DNA of 41,861 nucleotides from Microbacteriaceae bacterium (GTDB taxonomy: Bacteria; Actinomycetota; Actinomycetes; Actinomycetales; Microbacteriaceae), in assembly GCA_025464815.1 (NCBI GenBank), contig JAODMW010000059.1:1-41861 (forward strand), written 5' to 3'. The notes beneath the pieces are model-generated. The model worked only from the letters and a program-made list of their open reading frames with translations. It was not told the DNA's origin and ran no database searches. Of this stretch, positions 23,293 to 32,237 are shown in pieces (position 1 is the first letter of the stretch; every line of letters starts with the position of its first letter). The translations under genes and the position numbers were made by a program.

Positions 23293-24978
23293 TCAGGCGC
23301 GCAACCACACCGTCGTGTCGCCCGGCAGGATGCCGTCGCCGAGCCGTTCGGATGACAGGAGAATCTCGCCTGCGGGAAGCTCGACGGCCGCCTCGCCCGT
23401 GTTCGCGATGACGATCACGCCGCCGTTGCGGAACGCGACGATATCGTCCCCGTGGCCGGGCAGCCACTCCACGCCACCCATCCCGAGATCCTGCTCCGCG
23501 CGGAGGGCGAGGGCCAGTCGGTACAGCTCGAGCGTCGACCCCGCGACACCCCGCTGGGCGTCGCGGGCGTATGGCGCCCAGTCCGCCGGCTGGGGGAGCC
23601 AGCTCCTGCCGGTCGGCCCGAAGCCGTAGGACGGCTTGTCGGCCTCCCAGGGGATCGGCACGCGGCATCCGTCTCGTCCGTAGCGCTCGCCGTGGGTGCG
23701 GAACCAGGTCGGGTCCTGTCGCGCTTCGTCGGGCAGGTCGATGACCTCGGGCAGACCGAGTTCCTCGCCCTGGTAGAGGTAGGCGCTGCCGGGCAGCGCG
23801 AGCATGAGCGCCGTGGCGGCCCGCGCGCGTCGAAGCCCGAGCTCGCGTACCGGCTTGCCTGGCGACTTCGGGCCGATACCGTGGCCCTGCGGATTTTCGG
23901 CGGTCAGTGCGAGACGTGAGGCATGGCGAACGACGTCATGGTTCGACAGCACCCAGGTGCTCGGCGCCCCGACGCTAGTGAAGGCCTCGAGCGAAACGTC
24001 GATGACTTTGCGGATGGCCGGCCCTTCCCACGGAGTCTCGAGATAGGAGAAGTTGAAGGCCTGCTGCATCTCGTCGGGACGCACCCAGAGTGCGAGTTTC
24101 GAGAGGGGCTCGACCCAGGCTTCCGCACAGAGCACGCGTTCCCCGTCGTACTCTTCGAGCACGTTGTGCCAGTCGCGGTAGATCTCGTGCACGCGTTCCT
24201 GCGCCCAGTACGGAGGCGTGGCCGGGTCGTCGGCGGCATGCGCCTCGATCTCAGGTTCGAGTCCGACCGTTCCGCCGCCCATGCTGCCGCCTGAGGCCGG
24301 GGGCGTGTAATCGGGGAGGCCGTCCGCCTTGACCAGGCCGTGGGCGACATCCACCCGGAAGCCGTCGACGCCGCGGTCGAGCCAGAAGCGCAGGATGTCG
24401 CGGAACTGCTCGCGCACCCAGGGGCTGTCCCAGTCGAGGTCGGGCTGCGAGGTGTCGAAGAGATGCAGGTACCACTGGCCGGGCGTGCCGTCAGGGCGCG
24501 TGACACGCGTCCACGCCGGACCGCCGAAGACCGAGTCCCAATTGTTCGGCGGCAGTTCGCCGTCCTTGCCTTTGCCATCGCGGAAGATGTAGCGCCCGCG
24601 CTCCGGACTGCCCTCGTCGGCGGCCATGGCCTCCACGAACCAGCGGTGCTGGTCAGAGGTGTGGTTGGGCACGAGGTCGACGATGAGTTTGAGGCCGAGT
24701 TCATGCGCCCGCTTCTCGAGCGTCACGAAATCGGCGAGAGTGCCGAAGACGGGATCGACGTCGCAGTAGTCGGCGACGTCGTAGCCGGCATCCTTCTGCG
24801 GTGACGTATAGAAAGGAGAGAGCCAGATCGCGTCTACGCCGAGTTCGACAAGGGCTGGCAGCCTCTCGGTGATACCGACGAGGTCGCCGAGACCGTCATC
24901 GCCTATCCCATCGGAGAACGAACGCGGATAGATCTGGTAAATGACAGCAGAACGCCACCACTCGTTTCCGTTTGTCAT
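23293..24978 (-). CDS. GH13 alpha-glucosidase
   Basis: A 561-residue cytoplasmic enzyme of glycoside hydrolase family 13, alpha-glucosidase or oligo-1,6-glucosidase type, which releases glucose from short alpha-glucans. Motifs in order: DLVPNHTSDQH near 101-111, GFRVDVAHG with nucleophile D210, LCAEAWV with acid E286, and SNHDVVRH with D348. No signal peptide. It is transcribed divergently from a second GH13 gene, and the two probably act together on maltodextrins. The ATG has TAGGGT six bases upstream and no ribosome site. Confidence 0.92.
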   Translation of the reverse strand: MTNGNEWWRSAVIYQIYPRSFSDGIGDDGLGDLVGITERLPALVELGVDAIWLSPFYTSPQKDAGYDVADYCDVDPVFGTLADFVTLEKRAHELGLKLIVDLVPNHTSDQHRWFVEAMAADEGSPERGRYIFRDGKGKDGELPPNNWDSVFGGPAWTRVTRPDGTPGQWYLHLFDTSQPDLDWDSPWVREQFRDILRFWLDRGVDGFRVDVAHGLVKADGLPDYTPPASGGSMGGGTVGLEPEIEAHAADDPATPPYWAQERVHEIYRDWHNVLEEYDGERVLCAEAWVEPLSKLALWVRPDEMQQAFNFSYLETPWEGPAIRKVIDVSLEAFTSVGAPSTWVLSNHDVVRHASRLALTAENPQGHGIGPKSPGKPVRELGLRRARAATALMLALPGSAYLYQGEELGLPEVIDLPDEARQDPTWFRTHGERYGRDGCRVPIPWEADKPSYGFGPTGRSWLPQPADWAPYARDAQRGVAGSTLELYRLALALRAEQDLGMGGVEWLPGHGDDIVAFRNGGVIVIANTGEAAVELPAGEILLSSERLGDGILPGDTTVWLRA

Positions 24979-24984
24979 GCAAAA

Positions 24985-24990
24985 ACCCTA
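24985..24990 (-). promoter_or_regulatory. -10 box of a leaderless alpha-glucosidase transcript
   Basis: On the minus strand TAGGGT is followed by six bases (TTTTGC) and the ATG at 24978. Confidence 0.6.
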
Positions 24991-25010
24991 GGGCCTGCTA
25001 GCTGTGAGGA

Positions 25011-25024
25011 TGAAAGCGCTTGCC
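25011..25024. promoter_or_regulatory. possible LacI-family operator between the GH13 genes
   Basis: TGAAAGCGCTTGCC holds the palindromic AAGCGCTT core seen in LacI/MalR-type operators (TGnAAnCGnTTnCA). It lies between the two divergent sugar genes, where an operator could control both. No such regulator gene is in the window. Confidence 0.45.
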
Positions 25025-25114
25025 CTCGCGGGCGGCGCTACGCTCGTTGCAGGCGCGATGGGTGCGCCATGGACAGGGCCGTCCCGCAGATACTCGACCG
25101 AAGGAGAACCGCGG

Positions 25115-26995
25115 ATGTCGTCCCACCCTTCGCAGATCCCGCACCACGACGGGTCCCCGCTCTACGTCTCCGAGGCCGCACCGGCCCTCGGCGACCGGGT
25201 TCGGGTGCGAGTCCGCGTGCCGGACTCATTCGGCCCGGTGCTCGCCGTTCACACCCGATCGAACCCCGACCACGAACCGCGTTTCGCGGTGGCCTCGCCT
25301 GTCGCCGATGTGGACGGCTGGGAGTGGTGGGAAGCCGAGATCGAGATCGAGAACCCGGTGCACGGTTACCGGTTCCTGTTCAACCTCGCCGACGGCAGCA
25401 ATGTCTGGCTCAACGCGACCGGCCTCCATCGCATCGAGACCCTCGACTCGGAGGACTTCCGACTCGTGACCTATCCGGCCGCTCCCGACTGGTCGGCGAG
25501 CACTGTCATGTACCAGATCTTCCCCGATCGCTTCGCGCGATCGGCTGAAGCGGACACCCGCGAGCTGCCCGAGTGGGCGGAGCCGGCCGCGTGGTCCGAC
25601 GAGGTCATCTACGTCGGCCCAGACACCCCGCGCCAGTTCTATGGCGGGGACCTCGCCGGCATCGTCGAGCACCTGGATCACCTCGTGCGCCTCGGCGTGA
25701 ATCTCATCTATCTGACACCGGTGTTCCCCGCTCAGTCCAACCATCGCTACGACGCGCTCTCCTTCGCCGAGGTCGATCCGCTGCTCGGCGGCGACGAGGC
25801 GCTCGTCGCACTCGTCGAGGCTGCCCACGCGCGCGGTCTGCGTGTGATCGGGGACCTCACCTCGAATCACAGCGGCGACGCTCATGAGTGGTTCAGGGCA
25901 TCCCATCTCACGCCGGGAGCACCGGAGAGCGAGTTCTACTACTGGCTCGATGACAACCAGGAGCATTACGCGTCGTGGCTCGGAGTGCCGAGCCTGCCCA
26001 AATTCAACTGGAACTCGCTCGAACTGCGCCGGCGGTTCATCGAGGGCCCCGACTCCGTCGTGGCGAAGTGGCTCTCGGCTCCGTACAACCTCGATGGGTG
26101 GCGCATCGACGTCTCGAACATGACGGGGCGCTACCTAGACCAGGACCTCAACGAGGATGTTCGCCGCATCATCCGAGGGACGATGGTCGAGACCAATCCC
26201 GATACCGTGCTCCTCGGCGAATCCACGAATGACGCTGCAAGCGACTTTCCCGGGGATGCCTGGCATGGCGCCATGACCTACGCCAACTTCACCCGGCCGG
26301 TGTGGGGTTGGCTTTCCGAGCCCGGACGCCCCGCGCCCGGCGGGATCGGGATGGCCCTCGGCACCATTCCCTCCTATTCCGGCGAGGAGGTCTTCGCTGC
26401 GCATGTGCGATTCACTGCGGCCTTCCCGTGGCGCGTGCGACTGCGCAACATGAACGCGCTCGACACGCACGACACGCCGCGCTTCCTCACTCACGCGAAA
26501 CCCGGCACGGTGCCAGTGGCATTCGGTCTCGCGGTGACGCTGCCGGGCATCCCGGTCGTCTTCGCCGGCGACGAATTCGGCCTTGTGGGCTCCGATGGCG
26601 AGCACTCGCGCACGCCCATGCCGTGGGATGCCGTGGCCGAGTCAGAGCAGAGCATCGCGCTGTATTCGGAGCTCATCCACCTGCGTACCGGGCATACAGC
26701 GCTGAACGGTGGCGGCATTCGCTGGCTGCACGCGGGAGCGGATGTGCTCGTGTTCGTGCGCGAATCGGCGGAGGAGTCTGTGCTCGTGGTTGCGGCTCGG
26801 GCGGACTTCGAGGTGACGCTGCCTCGATTCGCGGTGGCGGGCCATCCGGTCACCCTGTATGGAGAGGTCGGCGCGATCACGTCGCCCGAGGGGCTCACCC
26901 TCAGCGGTTCCGGGCCGGCGTTCGGCGCTTTCGCCCTGCCGGGCATCCATCTGCCGGACTTCTCCGATCCCGGCGCGATCCTGGCGCTCGAGTGA
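25115..26995 (+). CDS. GH13 maltodextrin glucosidase or neopullulanase-like enzyme
   Basis: A 626-residue GH13 enzyme. Residues 10-118 form an N-terminal beta-sandwich of the CBM34/MalZ type. The catalytic barrel begins at SASTVMYQIFPDRF (128-141): GDLTSNHSG, GWRIDVSN with nucleophile D332, LLGESTND with acid E369, and LDTHDTPRF with D453. It probably acts on short maltodextrins in the cytoplasm. The ATG at 25115 has AAGGAGA seven bases upstream; an in-frame extension to 25004 would add a signal-like stretch but has no ribosome site and overlaps the candidate operator. Confidence 0.88.
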   Translation: MSSHPSQIPHHDGSPLYVSEAAPALGDRVRVRVRVPDSFGPVLAVHTRSNPDHEPRFAVASPVADVDGWEWWEAEIEIENPVHGYRFLFNLADGSNVWLNATGLHRIETLDSEDFRLVTYPAAPDWSASTVMYQIFPDRFARSAEADTRELPEWAEPAAWSDEVIYVGPDTPRQFYGGDLAGIVEHLDHLVRLGVNLIYLTPVFPAQSNHRYDALSFAEVDPLLGGDEALVALVEAAHARGLRVIGDLTSNHSGDAHEWFRASHLTPGAPESEFYYWLDDNQEHYASWLGVPSLPKFNWNSLELRRRFIEGPDSVVAKWLSAPYNLDGWRIDVSNMTGRYLDQDLNEDVRRIIRGTMVETNPDTVLLGESTNDAASDFPGDAWHGAMTYANFTRPVWGWLSEPGRPAPGGIGMALGTIPSYSGEEVFAAHVRFTAAFPWRVRLRNMNALDTHDTPRFLTHAKPGTVPVAFGLAVTLPGIPVVFAGDEFGLVGSDGEHSRTPMPWDAVAESEQSIALYSELIHLRTGHTALNGGGIRWLHAGADVLVFVRESAEESVLVVAARADFEVTLPRFAVAGHPVTLYGEVGAITSPEGLTLSGSGPAFGAFALPGIHLPDFSDPGAILALE

Positions 26996-27092
26996 TCGCG
27001 CGGGCAGACTAAGCTCGCACGGGCGGTGCTCGCGCGGATGCTATTCTCTAACGGTGCCAAAGCGGCTTCGGGGTGACCCGCGTGCCGCTTTC

Positions 27093-27164
<72 letters not shown>

Positions 27165-27191
27165 CTCGCCTCCCTTCACGGGTGGCGTCCC

Positions 27192-27265
27192 GGCGGGGTA
27201 GCTCAGGTGGTTAGAGCACACGGCTCATAATCGTGGTGTCGCGGGTTCGAGTCCCGCCCTCGCTA
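27192..27265 (+). tRNA. tRNA-Met (CAT), elongator type
   Basis: A 74-base gene. Acceptor GGCGGGG pairs with CCTCGCT (two G-T pairs), the anticodon loop CTCATAA gives CAT, and the T arm is GCGGGTTCGAGTCCCGC. It is complete and should be functional. Its last 52 bases are the attachment site of the island on its 3' side. Confidence 0.92.
27214..27265 (+). repeat. attL: direct repeat inside tRNA-Met
   Basis: These 52 bases, from GAGCACACGG through the discriminator base, recur at 36852-36903 with one mismatch (27244 G, 36882 A). Similarity extends past the tRNA end (CGAAAAGTGCTGGTC against CGAAAAAGTGCTGATC). Such a repeat marks integration at a tRNA 3' end. Confidence 0.85.
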
Positions 27266-27327
27266 CATCGAAAAGTGCTGGTCAGAGGCAATATTTTTTA
27301 ACGCATAATTCACTGCGACGAAGTCCG

Positions 27328-27346
27328 TGACCACAATTTGACCACA
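27328..27346. repeat. paired TGACCACA sites, left end of the island
   Basis: TGACCACA at 27328-27335 and again at 27339-27346, an 11-base period. The same pair with the same period lies at 36730-36748. Probable integrase arm-binding sites. The rest of 27266-27520 holds no gene that I can see. Confidence 0.6.
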
Positions 27347-27520
27347 TTTGGCTCGATTGAACGTCCGGCTCACAATAGGCGAGTGATGCGCGTGACATTG
27401 CGGATGTGTTTTGCTGGCATGCCGGCCCTCGTTCCGTCAAGGTTGCCCTCATATCTACTCAGACCGGGGGTCGTGCATTTCGCACATATCTGCCCTAATA
27501 TCCCGAGCTCTTCGTCTCAT

Positions 27521-29308
27521 CTAGACGTCGTAGTCGAAGGCCAGATCGCGTAGCGGGAGTGTCGTGTCGTAGTCGGGATGAAATCTTTGGGTACGACCGC
27601 GCTCGGCAATCAGGTGGAGATTTTTGCGAGCACGGGACGCGATTACGTACAGAAGCCGTTTCGCTCCGTCTAACTGGTCAGGATCGTTAAAGTGGGGGAC
27701 CATACCGTTCATGAGTGCGAACGCGATCACAGTATCGTATTCAGCACCTTTGACACCGTGAATGGTCGAAATGGTGATTCCTGTCCTGGGACGGAACACT
27801 CGCTTGATCAGCTCGGTGTCGGTTACGAATGGCGCGCCGTCGCGTACCAACCGATCTATTCGAACTTTAGATTCGCTGAAGAACGCCTCGCGCTGACCGA
27901 CGAGGGTCGGAATGATTCCGGGGTCGACATGGAGACGCTCAAAAATCTCGTCGAAATACAGAGCGAGGTACTCGAGTCCATCCGTGGCGCTGAGATGTAT
28001 GCCGTTTGACAGTCGCAACAGAGATCGCGGGCTTACGTGGCCAACAGTCACGGACGCAGCCTCCAAATCGTGAAGGATTTCGCGCGCCCAGCGGAGCCTG
28101 GACACGAACAGGCGAGGCGATGCTTCCGTGAGCCCAATGCGCGCCAGCTTGTACCAAAAATTGTCGATGTCACGTGAGAACGGTACGAGACCAGGCCCAT
28201 CAAACTCGTACTCGGGGAGCGCAGCAACGAGGTGACGGGTCAACGAGCCAAGATGCGCCCACCACGGAGCGACGACACAAATCTCATTGGGTGAAATACC
28301 TAGGTCGTTCACATTGTGCTTTATTAAGCGCACGATCTCGGCTTCGAGGTCGGCTCGATCGACTGTGTTATTGAACGTGATCTCGCTGGCATACGTGCGG
28401 TTCTCGGCAGCGGGTTCGATGGGGCTGCCCACTACCTTGTAGTTTGCAAAATAATCGATAATGCGGGTCGACGAGCGATAGTTCTTTGACAGCTCCATCG
28501 CCTTAAGTGCAAGGCCCGTCTGCTTGGAGTAGTCTGCGGCGTCTACGGCGTATCCCCCGAGCGATGTGAAGATAGCCTGATTTGGGTCGCCAACAATTAG
28601 CGCGCGAACGTCACCATTGCCCGTTCGAAGGATCGAGGCAATGATTTCGTACTGGATCTCGCGCGTGTCCTGATACTCGTCCACCGCAATGAACGTGAAG
28701 ATCATCGAGAGCAACTTGCTGATTTCCGGCCGCGATCTGGTGAGCTCCAACGCGTAAAGCAGGATGTGTTCAAAATCCAGCTTCCGATCCCGTTTCAATT
28801 CGGCGAAGTAGAGGTCCAACACGGAGTTCACTGCCGAATGTTTCACAACGCTAGGGCATTGCAACGATCGACCTGACGTCGTGAAGTGATAGCCACAGTC
28901 GTAATACGTCACCTTAGGGTTCGAGCCGGCACAGAGCCTTGCAATCATCTGTTCCGACTCGTGGGAGTTGATCACTTGAAATCCGTTTTTGAGTTCCGGA
29001 TGGTAGATCCCATAGGGACGAATGATCCACTCAAGGCAGAACGCATGAATAGTTCCAATCCATAGCTGCTCGGTGTCTATTCCGAGGTCCCCGATCCGTT
29101 CCTCGATCTCTTCCGCCGCTCGATGTGTGTAGGTAATCGCACACACGAACTGGCGCTGCGACGTCAGCTTCTGTAGTTCGCTTGCGACCTTGTAGGTCAG
29201 CGTCCGCGTCTTGCCGCTGCCGGGACAGGCGACCAAAACAATGCTTCCTGGTTCATCAAGGGCACCCTGCTGCTCCGGGTTCAGGGCATCCGCATCCCAA
29301 ACTTTCAC
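27521..29308 (-). CDS. gajB: UvrD-like helicase of a Gabija-like defence pair
   Basis: A 595-residue superfamily 1 helicase. Motif I is ACPGSGKT (27-34), the Q-motif region is LNPEQQGAL (9-17), motif II is DEYQDT (210-215), motif III is GDPNQAIF (240-247), motif V is TIHGVKGAEYDTV (515-527) and motif VI is LLYVIASRARKNL (553-565). In Gabija the helicase GajB works with the nuclease GajA against phage. Known GajB is about 100 residues shorter, so this is a longer relative. The GTG at 29308 overlaps the gajA stop by four bases, so the two are translationally coupled. A general UvrD/PcrA helicase is the alternative, made unlikely by the partner. Confidence 0.8.
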   Translation of the reverse strand: MKVWDADALNPEQQGALDEPGSIVLVACPGSGKTRTLTYKVASELQKLTSQRQFVCAITYTHRAAEEIEERIGDLGIDTEQLWIGTIHAFCLEWIIRPYGIYHPELKNGFQVINSHESEQMIARLCAGSNPKVTYYDCGYHFTTSGRSLQCPSVVKHSAVNSVLDLYFAELKRDRKLDFEHILLYALELTRSRPEISKLLSMIFTFIAVDEYQDTREIQYEIIASILRTGNGDVRALIVGDPNQAIFTSLGGYAVDAADYSKQTGLALKAMELSKNYRSSTRIIDYFANYKVVGSPIEPAAENRTYASEITFNNTVDRADLEAEIVRLIKHNVNDLGISPNEICVVAPWWAHLGSLTRHLVAALPEYEFDGPGLVPFSRDIDNFWYKLARIGLTEASPRLFVSRLRWAREILHDLEAASVTVGHVSPRSLLRLSNGIHLSATDGLEYLALYFDEIFERLHVDPGIIPTLVGQREAFFSESKVRIDRLVRDGAPFVTDTELIKRVFRPRTGITISTIHGVKGAEYDTVIAFALMNGMVPHFNDPDQLDGAKRLLYVIASRARKNLHLIAERGRTQRFHPDYDTTLPLRDLAFDYDV

Positions 29309-31443
29309 TTTGCGTATATTTCTAGGACGCCGTTTATCTCGTCGTCTGGAAAGGTCGCCAAGGTCACCGCAGCGATTTGCTCGAACGTCAGCTCCTTCCT
29401 TCGAAACGTTTCCACGACGCCTTGGAACGCAGCCCGATCAGCTTCTGAACAGGTCCCGTCATCTACGCGCACCCTCAAGCGATGTGACAGGACGTTCGCC
29501 CAGATTTCGTCCGAAAGAGTAGGGTTGGCGAACTTCAACGCCCCCAAAATATAAGGAGGGATGACAACGTGGGGCGTTAGGGCGGAAGCGACAAGTACTG
29601 CGAACCAGCCCTTGCCCACGCGCTTTGCAACCTGCAGGACCAAGCGTCCAAATCGGCCCATGTCGCCTGACTCGAAATGTTCCTTCGCGTCGGCTCGCAC
29701 CTTTTCAGAACGAAAAAGGTCATCGACCAGTCCGACCATAAGATCGACGTTTCCGCAGTCGATGAGATCGACTTCAAAAGTGTGCGGGGCGTAGAAGACT
29801 TCAACCCAGTCGTTGCCGTTCGAAAAGGTGTCGAGGCGAACTTTCCGCTCTGCGCCGCTCTTCTGTGAGCGAGCCATGGCGTCGCGACGCTTAGCCAATT
29901 TATCATCGGTCTCGCCAGCGCCAATGGTCTCGATGGCGACATCAAGATCGGTGACTATTGCACACCGCTTTCGGATTCGATCGTCGTGAAACAGCGAAGC
30001 AACGTTCTCGAAGCCGGTGCTGCGAAGGTTCACCAAACTCATTCCGAGCTCATCGAGTCCAAGACCCAAGACCTTCTTGACCATCGCCGGGATCAAAATC
30101 TCTTCGGCGTCTCCTTCGACCAGGACCACGCTCCGAGCAAAAAGGAGGTTGCTTCTGACCGCGTCTAGGTAACGTTCAATGTTCCCGACCAGCTTGTCGT
30201 CGAGGCCTTTCGACGGTTGGTAAGCCTCGACCATTCCGGCTTCCCGACCAAGAATGTTCATGCTCTTTACGTTGCTCACTTCAGATATCTGAGTTGAGTG
30301 AGTCGAATAGATTATCTGCGTATCGACATAGTTCAGACGATCAAACAGCGTTTTCTGAATGTGAGTGTGTATGTGTGCTTCGGGCTCTTCGATCAGCAAG
30401 AAGTTGGCGATGGATTGCATGCCTTGTGAGTATTTGAACTCCAGAATCTTGAGGGTCAAATAGATCAAGTTGGCTCCCCCTAAGCTCAGCTGGTGAATGC
30501 CGCCTTCGTAGTCTTCGCCATCCTCCCCGACAAAGAGCTTGAGTGATTGGAAAAGCTGATCAGCATCACCGGGAAGATCAGAACGAATTGTCAGCGACGA
30601 GGGGGAGTAAGCCTCTCCAACCGTCTCGCGAATCGTCTCCTTGATGTCTCCAGTGATCGCCCCCACATCAGGCCAGTCCTCGATCGACTGATTCAGATCG
30701 ACAACCTTGTCAGCGATTGCCTTAAACGCAACGAGGTCAATTTCACCGCTCTTGCTTTTCAGCAGGTTTCGCAGTGGATTGGGGCGATTCTCCTGAAAAT
30801 CTCGAACAACGTCTCTGAGCGCTGGAACGAAGGAGAAAGAAATCTCCCGTGCGACTGCAAATTGTTTGGGAAGCATCGCGCCGACGTCAGGATGGTCTAG
30901 TTCCTTGTCGAATTCGACCGTGTCAAAGTCTCCGACGACCGCACGGTAGAAGACAGGATCGACAAAATTGCCTGAGCTCTTTCCGGTGAAGACGGTTTCG
31001 TAGTCGCTGATCGTGATGGACTCGCGAACCTTCAGGAGTCCGGCGTGATCGCCAGTTGAAATCTGAGACAGGTTGTGCCTGATTTCTCGCCGCGGTCGGA
31101 AGATCAGGTTGTAGGTCGCTCGCTCAATTTTTCCTTTGCCGGCGACTCCTGAGCCGTGTAGGAAAAGCGCCTGAATGGATTCGTCGTCGCTCACTTCCGC
31201 GAACTCAATACTGATGACGATCCAGTGCCCTCTCCAATCGGACAGACCTCGATGGAAGTCCTCCTCGTTCAGCCGGTACGCGGCGGCGAGCATATTTGCA
31301 TCAAGCAGCAGGCGAACTGCTCGAAACAGATTGGTCTTACCCGTCCCGTTCTCACCAATAACGGTGTTCACACCTTTGTTGAAGTCCAACGAAGTGCTCA
31401 CGAAGTTTCGATAATTTACCAAGCTCAGTTTCGAGATATACAC
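29305..31443 (-). CDS. gajA: OLD-family ATPase-TOPRIM nuclease of a Gabija-like pair
   Basis: A 712-residue class 2 OLD (overcoming lysogenisation defect) protein. The AAA domain has Walker A GENGTGKT (30-37), a signature-like LSLGG (319-323), Walker B LLIEEPEAH (349-357) and the H-loop STHST (380-384). The TOPRIM nuclease has VLVEGDAEE (440-448) and TDLD (498-501), the metal-binding acids. GajA nicks DNA when nucleotide levels fall. It is longer than the 578-residue GajA type protein. GTG 31443 is chosen because AGGAGGA lies seven bases upstream. OLD next to UvrD is the class 2/Gabija arrangement. Confidence 0.82.
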   Translation of the reverse strand: MYISKLSLVNYRNFVSTSLDFNKGVNTVIGENGTGKTNLFRAVRLLLDANMLAAAYRLNEEDFHRGLSDWRGHWIVISIEFAEVSDDESIQALFLHGSGVAGKGKIERATYNLIFRPRREIRHNLSQISTGDHAGLLKVRESITISDYETVFTGKSSGNFVDPVFYRAVVGDFDTVEFDKELDHPDVGAMLPKQFAVAREISFSFVPALRDVVRDFQENRPNPLRNLLKSKSGEIDLVAFKAIADKVVDLNQSIEDWPDVGAITGDIKETIRETVGEAYSPSSLTIRSDLPGDADQLFQSLKLFVGEDGEDYEGGIHQLSLGGANLIYLTLKILEFKYSQGMQSIANFLLIEEPEAHIHTHIQKTLFDRLNYVDTQIIYSTHSTQISEVSNVKSMNILGREAGMVEAYQPSKGLDDKLVGNIERYLDAVRSNLLFARSVVLVEGDAEEILIPAMVKKVLGLGLDELGMSLVNLRSTGFENVASLFHDDRIRKRCAIVTDLDVAIETIGAGETDDKLAKRRDAMARSQKSGAERKVRLDTFSNGNDWVEVFYAPHTFEVDLIDCGNVDLMVGLVDDLFRSEKVRADAKEHFESGDMGRFGRLVLQVAKRVGKGWFAVLVASALTPHVVIPPYILGALKFANPTLSDEIWANVLSHRLRVRVDDGTCSEADRAAFQGVVETFRRKELTFEQIAAVTLATFPDDEINGVLEIYAK

Positions 31444-31503
31444 CGGGTGATCCTCCTGTTGAACGTGCTGGTCCTGCTGGCGCCGAATTACGCACGACTG
31501 CAC

Positions 31504-31846
31504 TTGTTCGATGAGTCGAACGTCGGCTCATGAAAGATGCCTGACGTCATGACTCACTAAATCGATTGCTTTCATGGCTCCGTTTAGGGTTTGCGAGCAT
31601 TCCCGCCCTCTCGATATCCCCAGTGTTGCAAACTGCAGCTCGGCCAGCTCAACCACGGGTCAACGCATGCTGGGAAAAGCTCTGTCGTTTCGAAGCCCAA
31701 AATCGCGAACCCCCTCCTGAGTTTTCGTAGCCTTGCGACTTCGAGACCTGCGCTTGAGGGGAGTCGCGCTGGGGTCCGAGGTTTTTTCGCATGCTCGGAT
31801 GCTAGCGGCCATCTACACGCCGTCAACAGAGGCAGCGGTTCTGCGC
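31504..31846. other. intergenic stretch upstream of gajA
   Basis: No convincing gene is seen. On the minus strand short open stretches occur without ribosome sites. The 271-codon plus-strand frame that crosses this region has no family features and is antisense to two better small genes. An integrase would be expected about here in related replicative elements, but none can be read. Confidence 0.4.
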
Positions 31847-32011
31847 TCAGTCGCTGTAGCCGACTTCGCTTGCGCGGAACGTCAGCCACCGATTTTCAAG
31901 TGCTGAGGCCACTTCTTGACCACGATCACGCGTCAGCTCGTTGCGCTCAACCAATCCCGAAACGAACAGTGAACGCGCGAATTCAGCGACCAATCCACGC
32001 CTGGAGCTCAT
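31847..32011 (-). CDS. 54-residue protein
   Basis: ATG at 32011 opens a clean 54-codon frame (MSSRRGLVAEFARSLFVSGL, then an acidic helix and WLTFRASEVGYSD). The composition is that of a small helical soluble protein; GTGGGA lies just upstream. It follows the 49-residue membrane protein gene on the same strand. Function unknown. A small accessory or excisionase-type protein is possible given its place in the operon. Confidence 0.5.
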   Translation of the reverse strand: MSSRRGLVAEFARSLFVSGLVERNELTRDRGQEVASALENRWLTFRASEVGYSD

Positions 32012-32087
32012 TTCCCACTCGAGTCGCGGTTGAGGATAACGGAAAGTGTCGCGTTGCCAGAAATGGGTCCACTTTCAGCCGCCATGC

Positions 32088-32237
32088 CTACCGCAGCAGG
32101 GCAGCGATAAGTAAGCCTGCTGCAGTGATGCCCGGCGGGACGGCGATGATGAGCGCATACCGCAGTGTCGAACCCCACCCACCATTTACCGCGCTTCGGA
32201 CGGTTCTCCAACGTTCAGCCCCAGCGTCACGTGTCAT
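32088..32237 (-). CDS. 49-residue membrane protein
   Basis: ATG at 32237 overlaps the end of the winged-helix gene (ATGACACGTGA), and the frame encodes 49 residues ending in a clear membrane helix (LRYALIIAVPPGITAAGLLI). The N-terminal half is basic. The overlap points to coupled translation with the upstream gene. The short length and coupling resemble small membrane proteins of actinobacterial integrative elements. Function unknown. Confidence 0.55.
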   Translation of the reverse strand: MTRDAGAERWRTVRSAVNGGWGSTLRYALIIAVPPGITAAGLLIAALLR

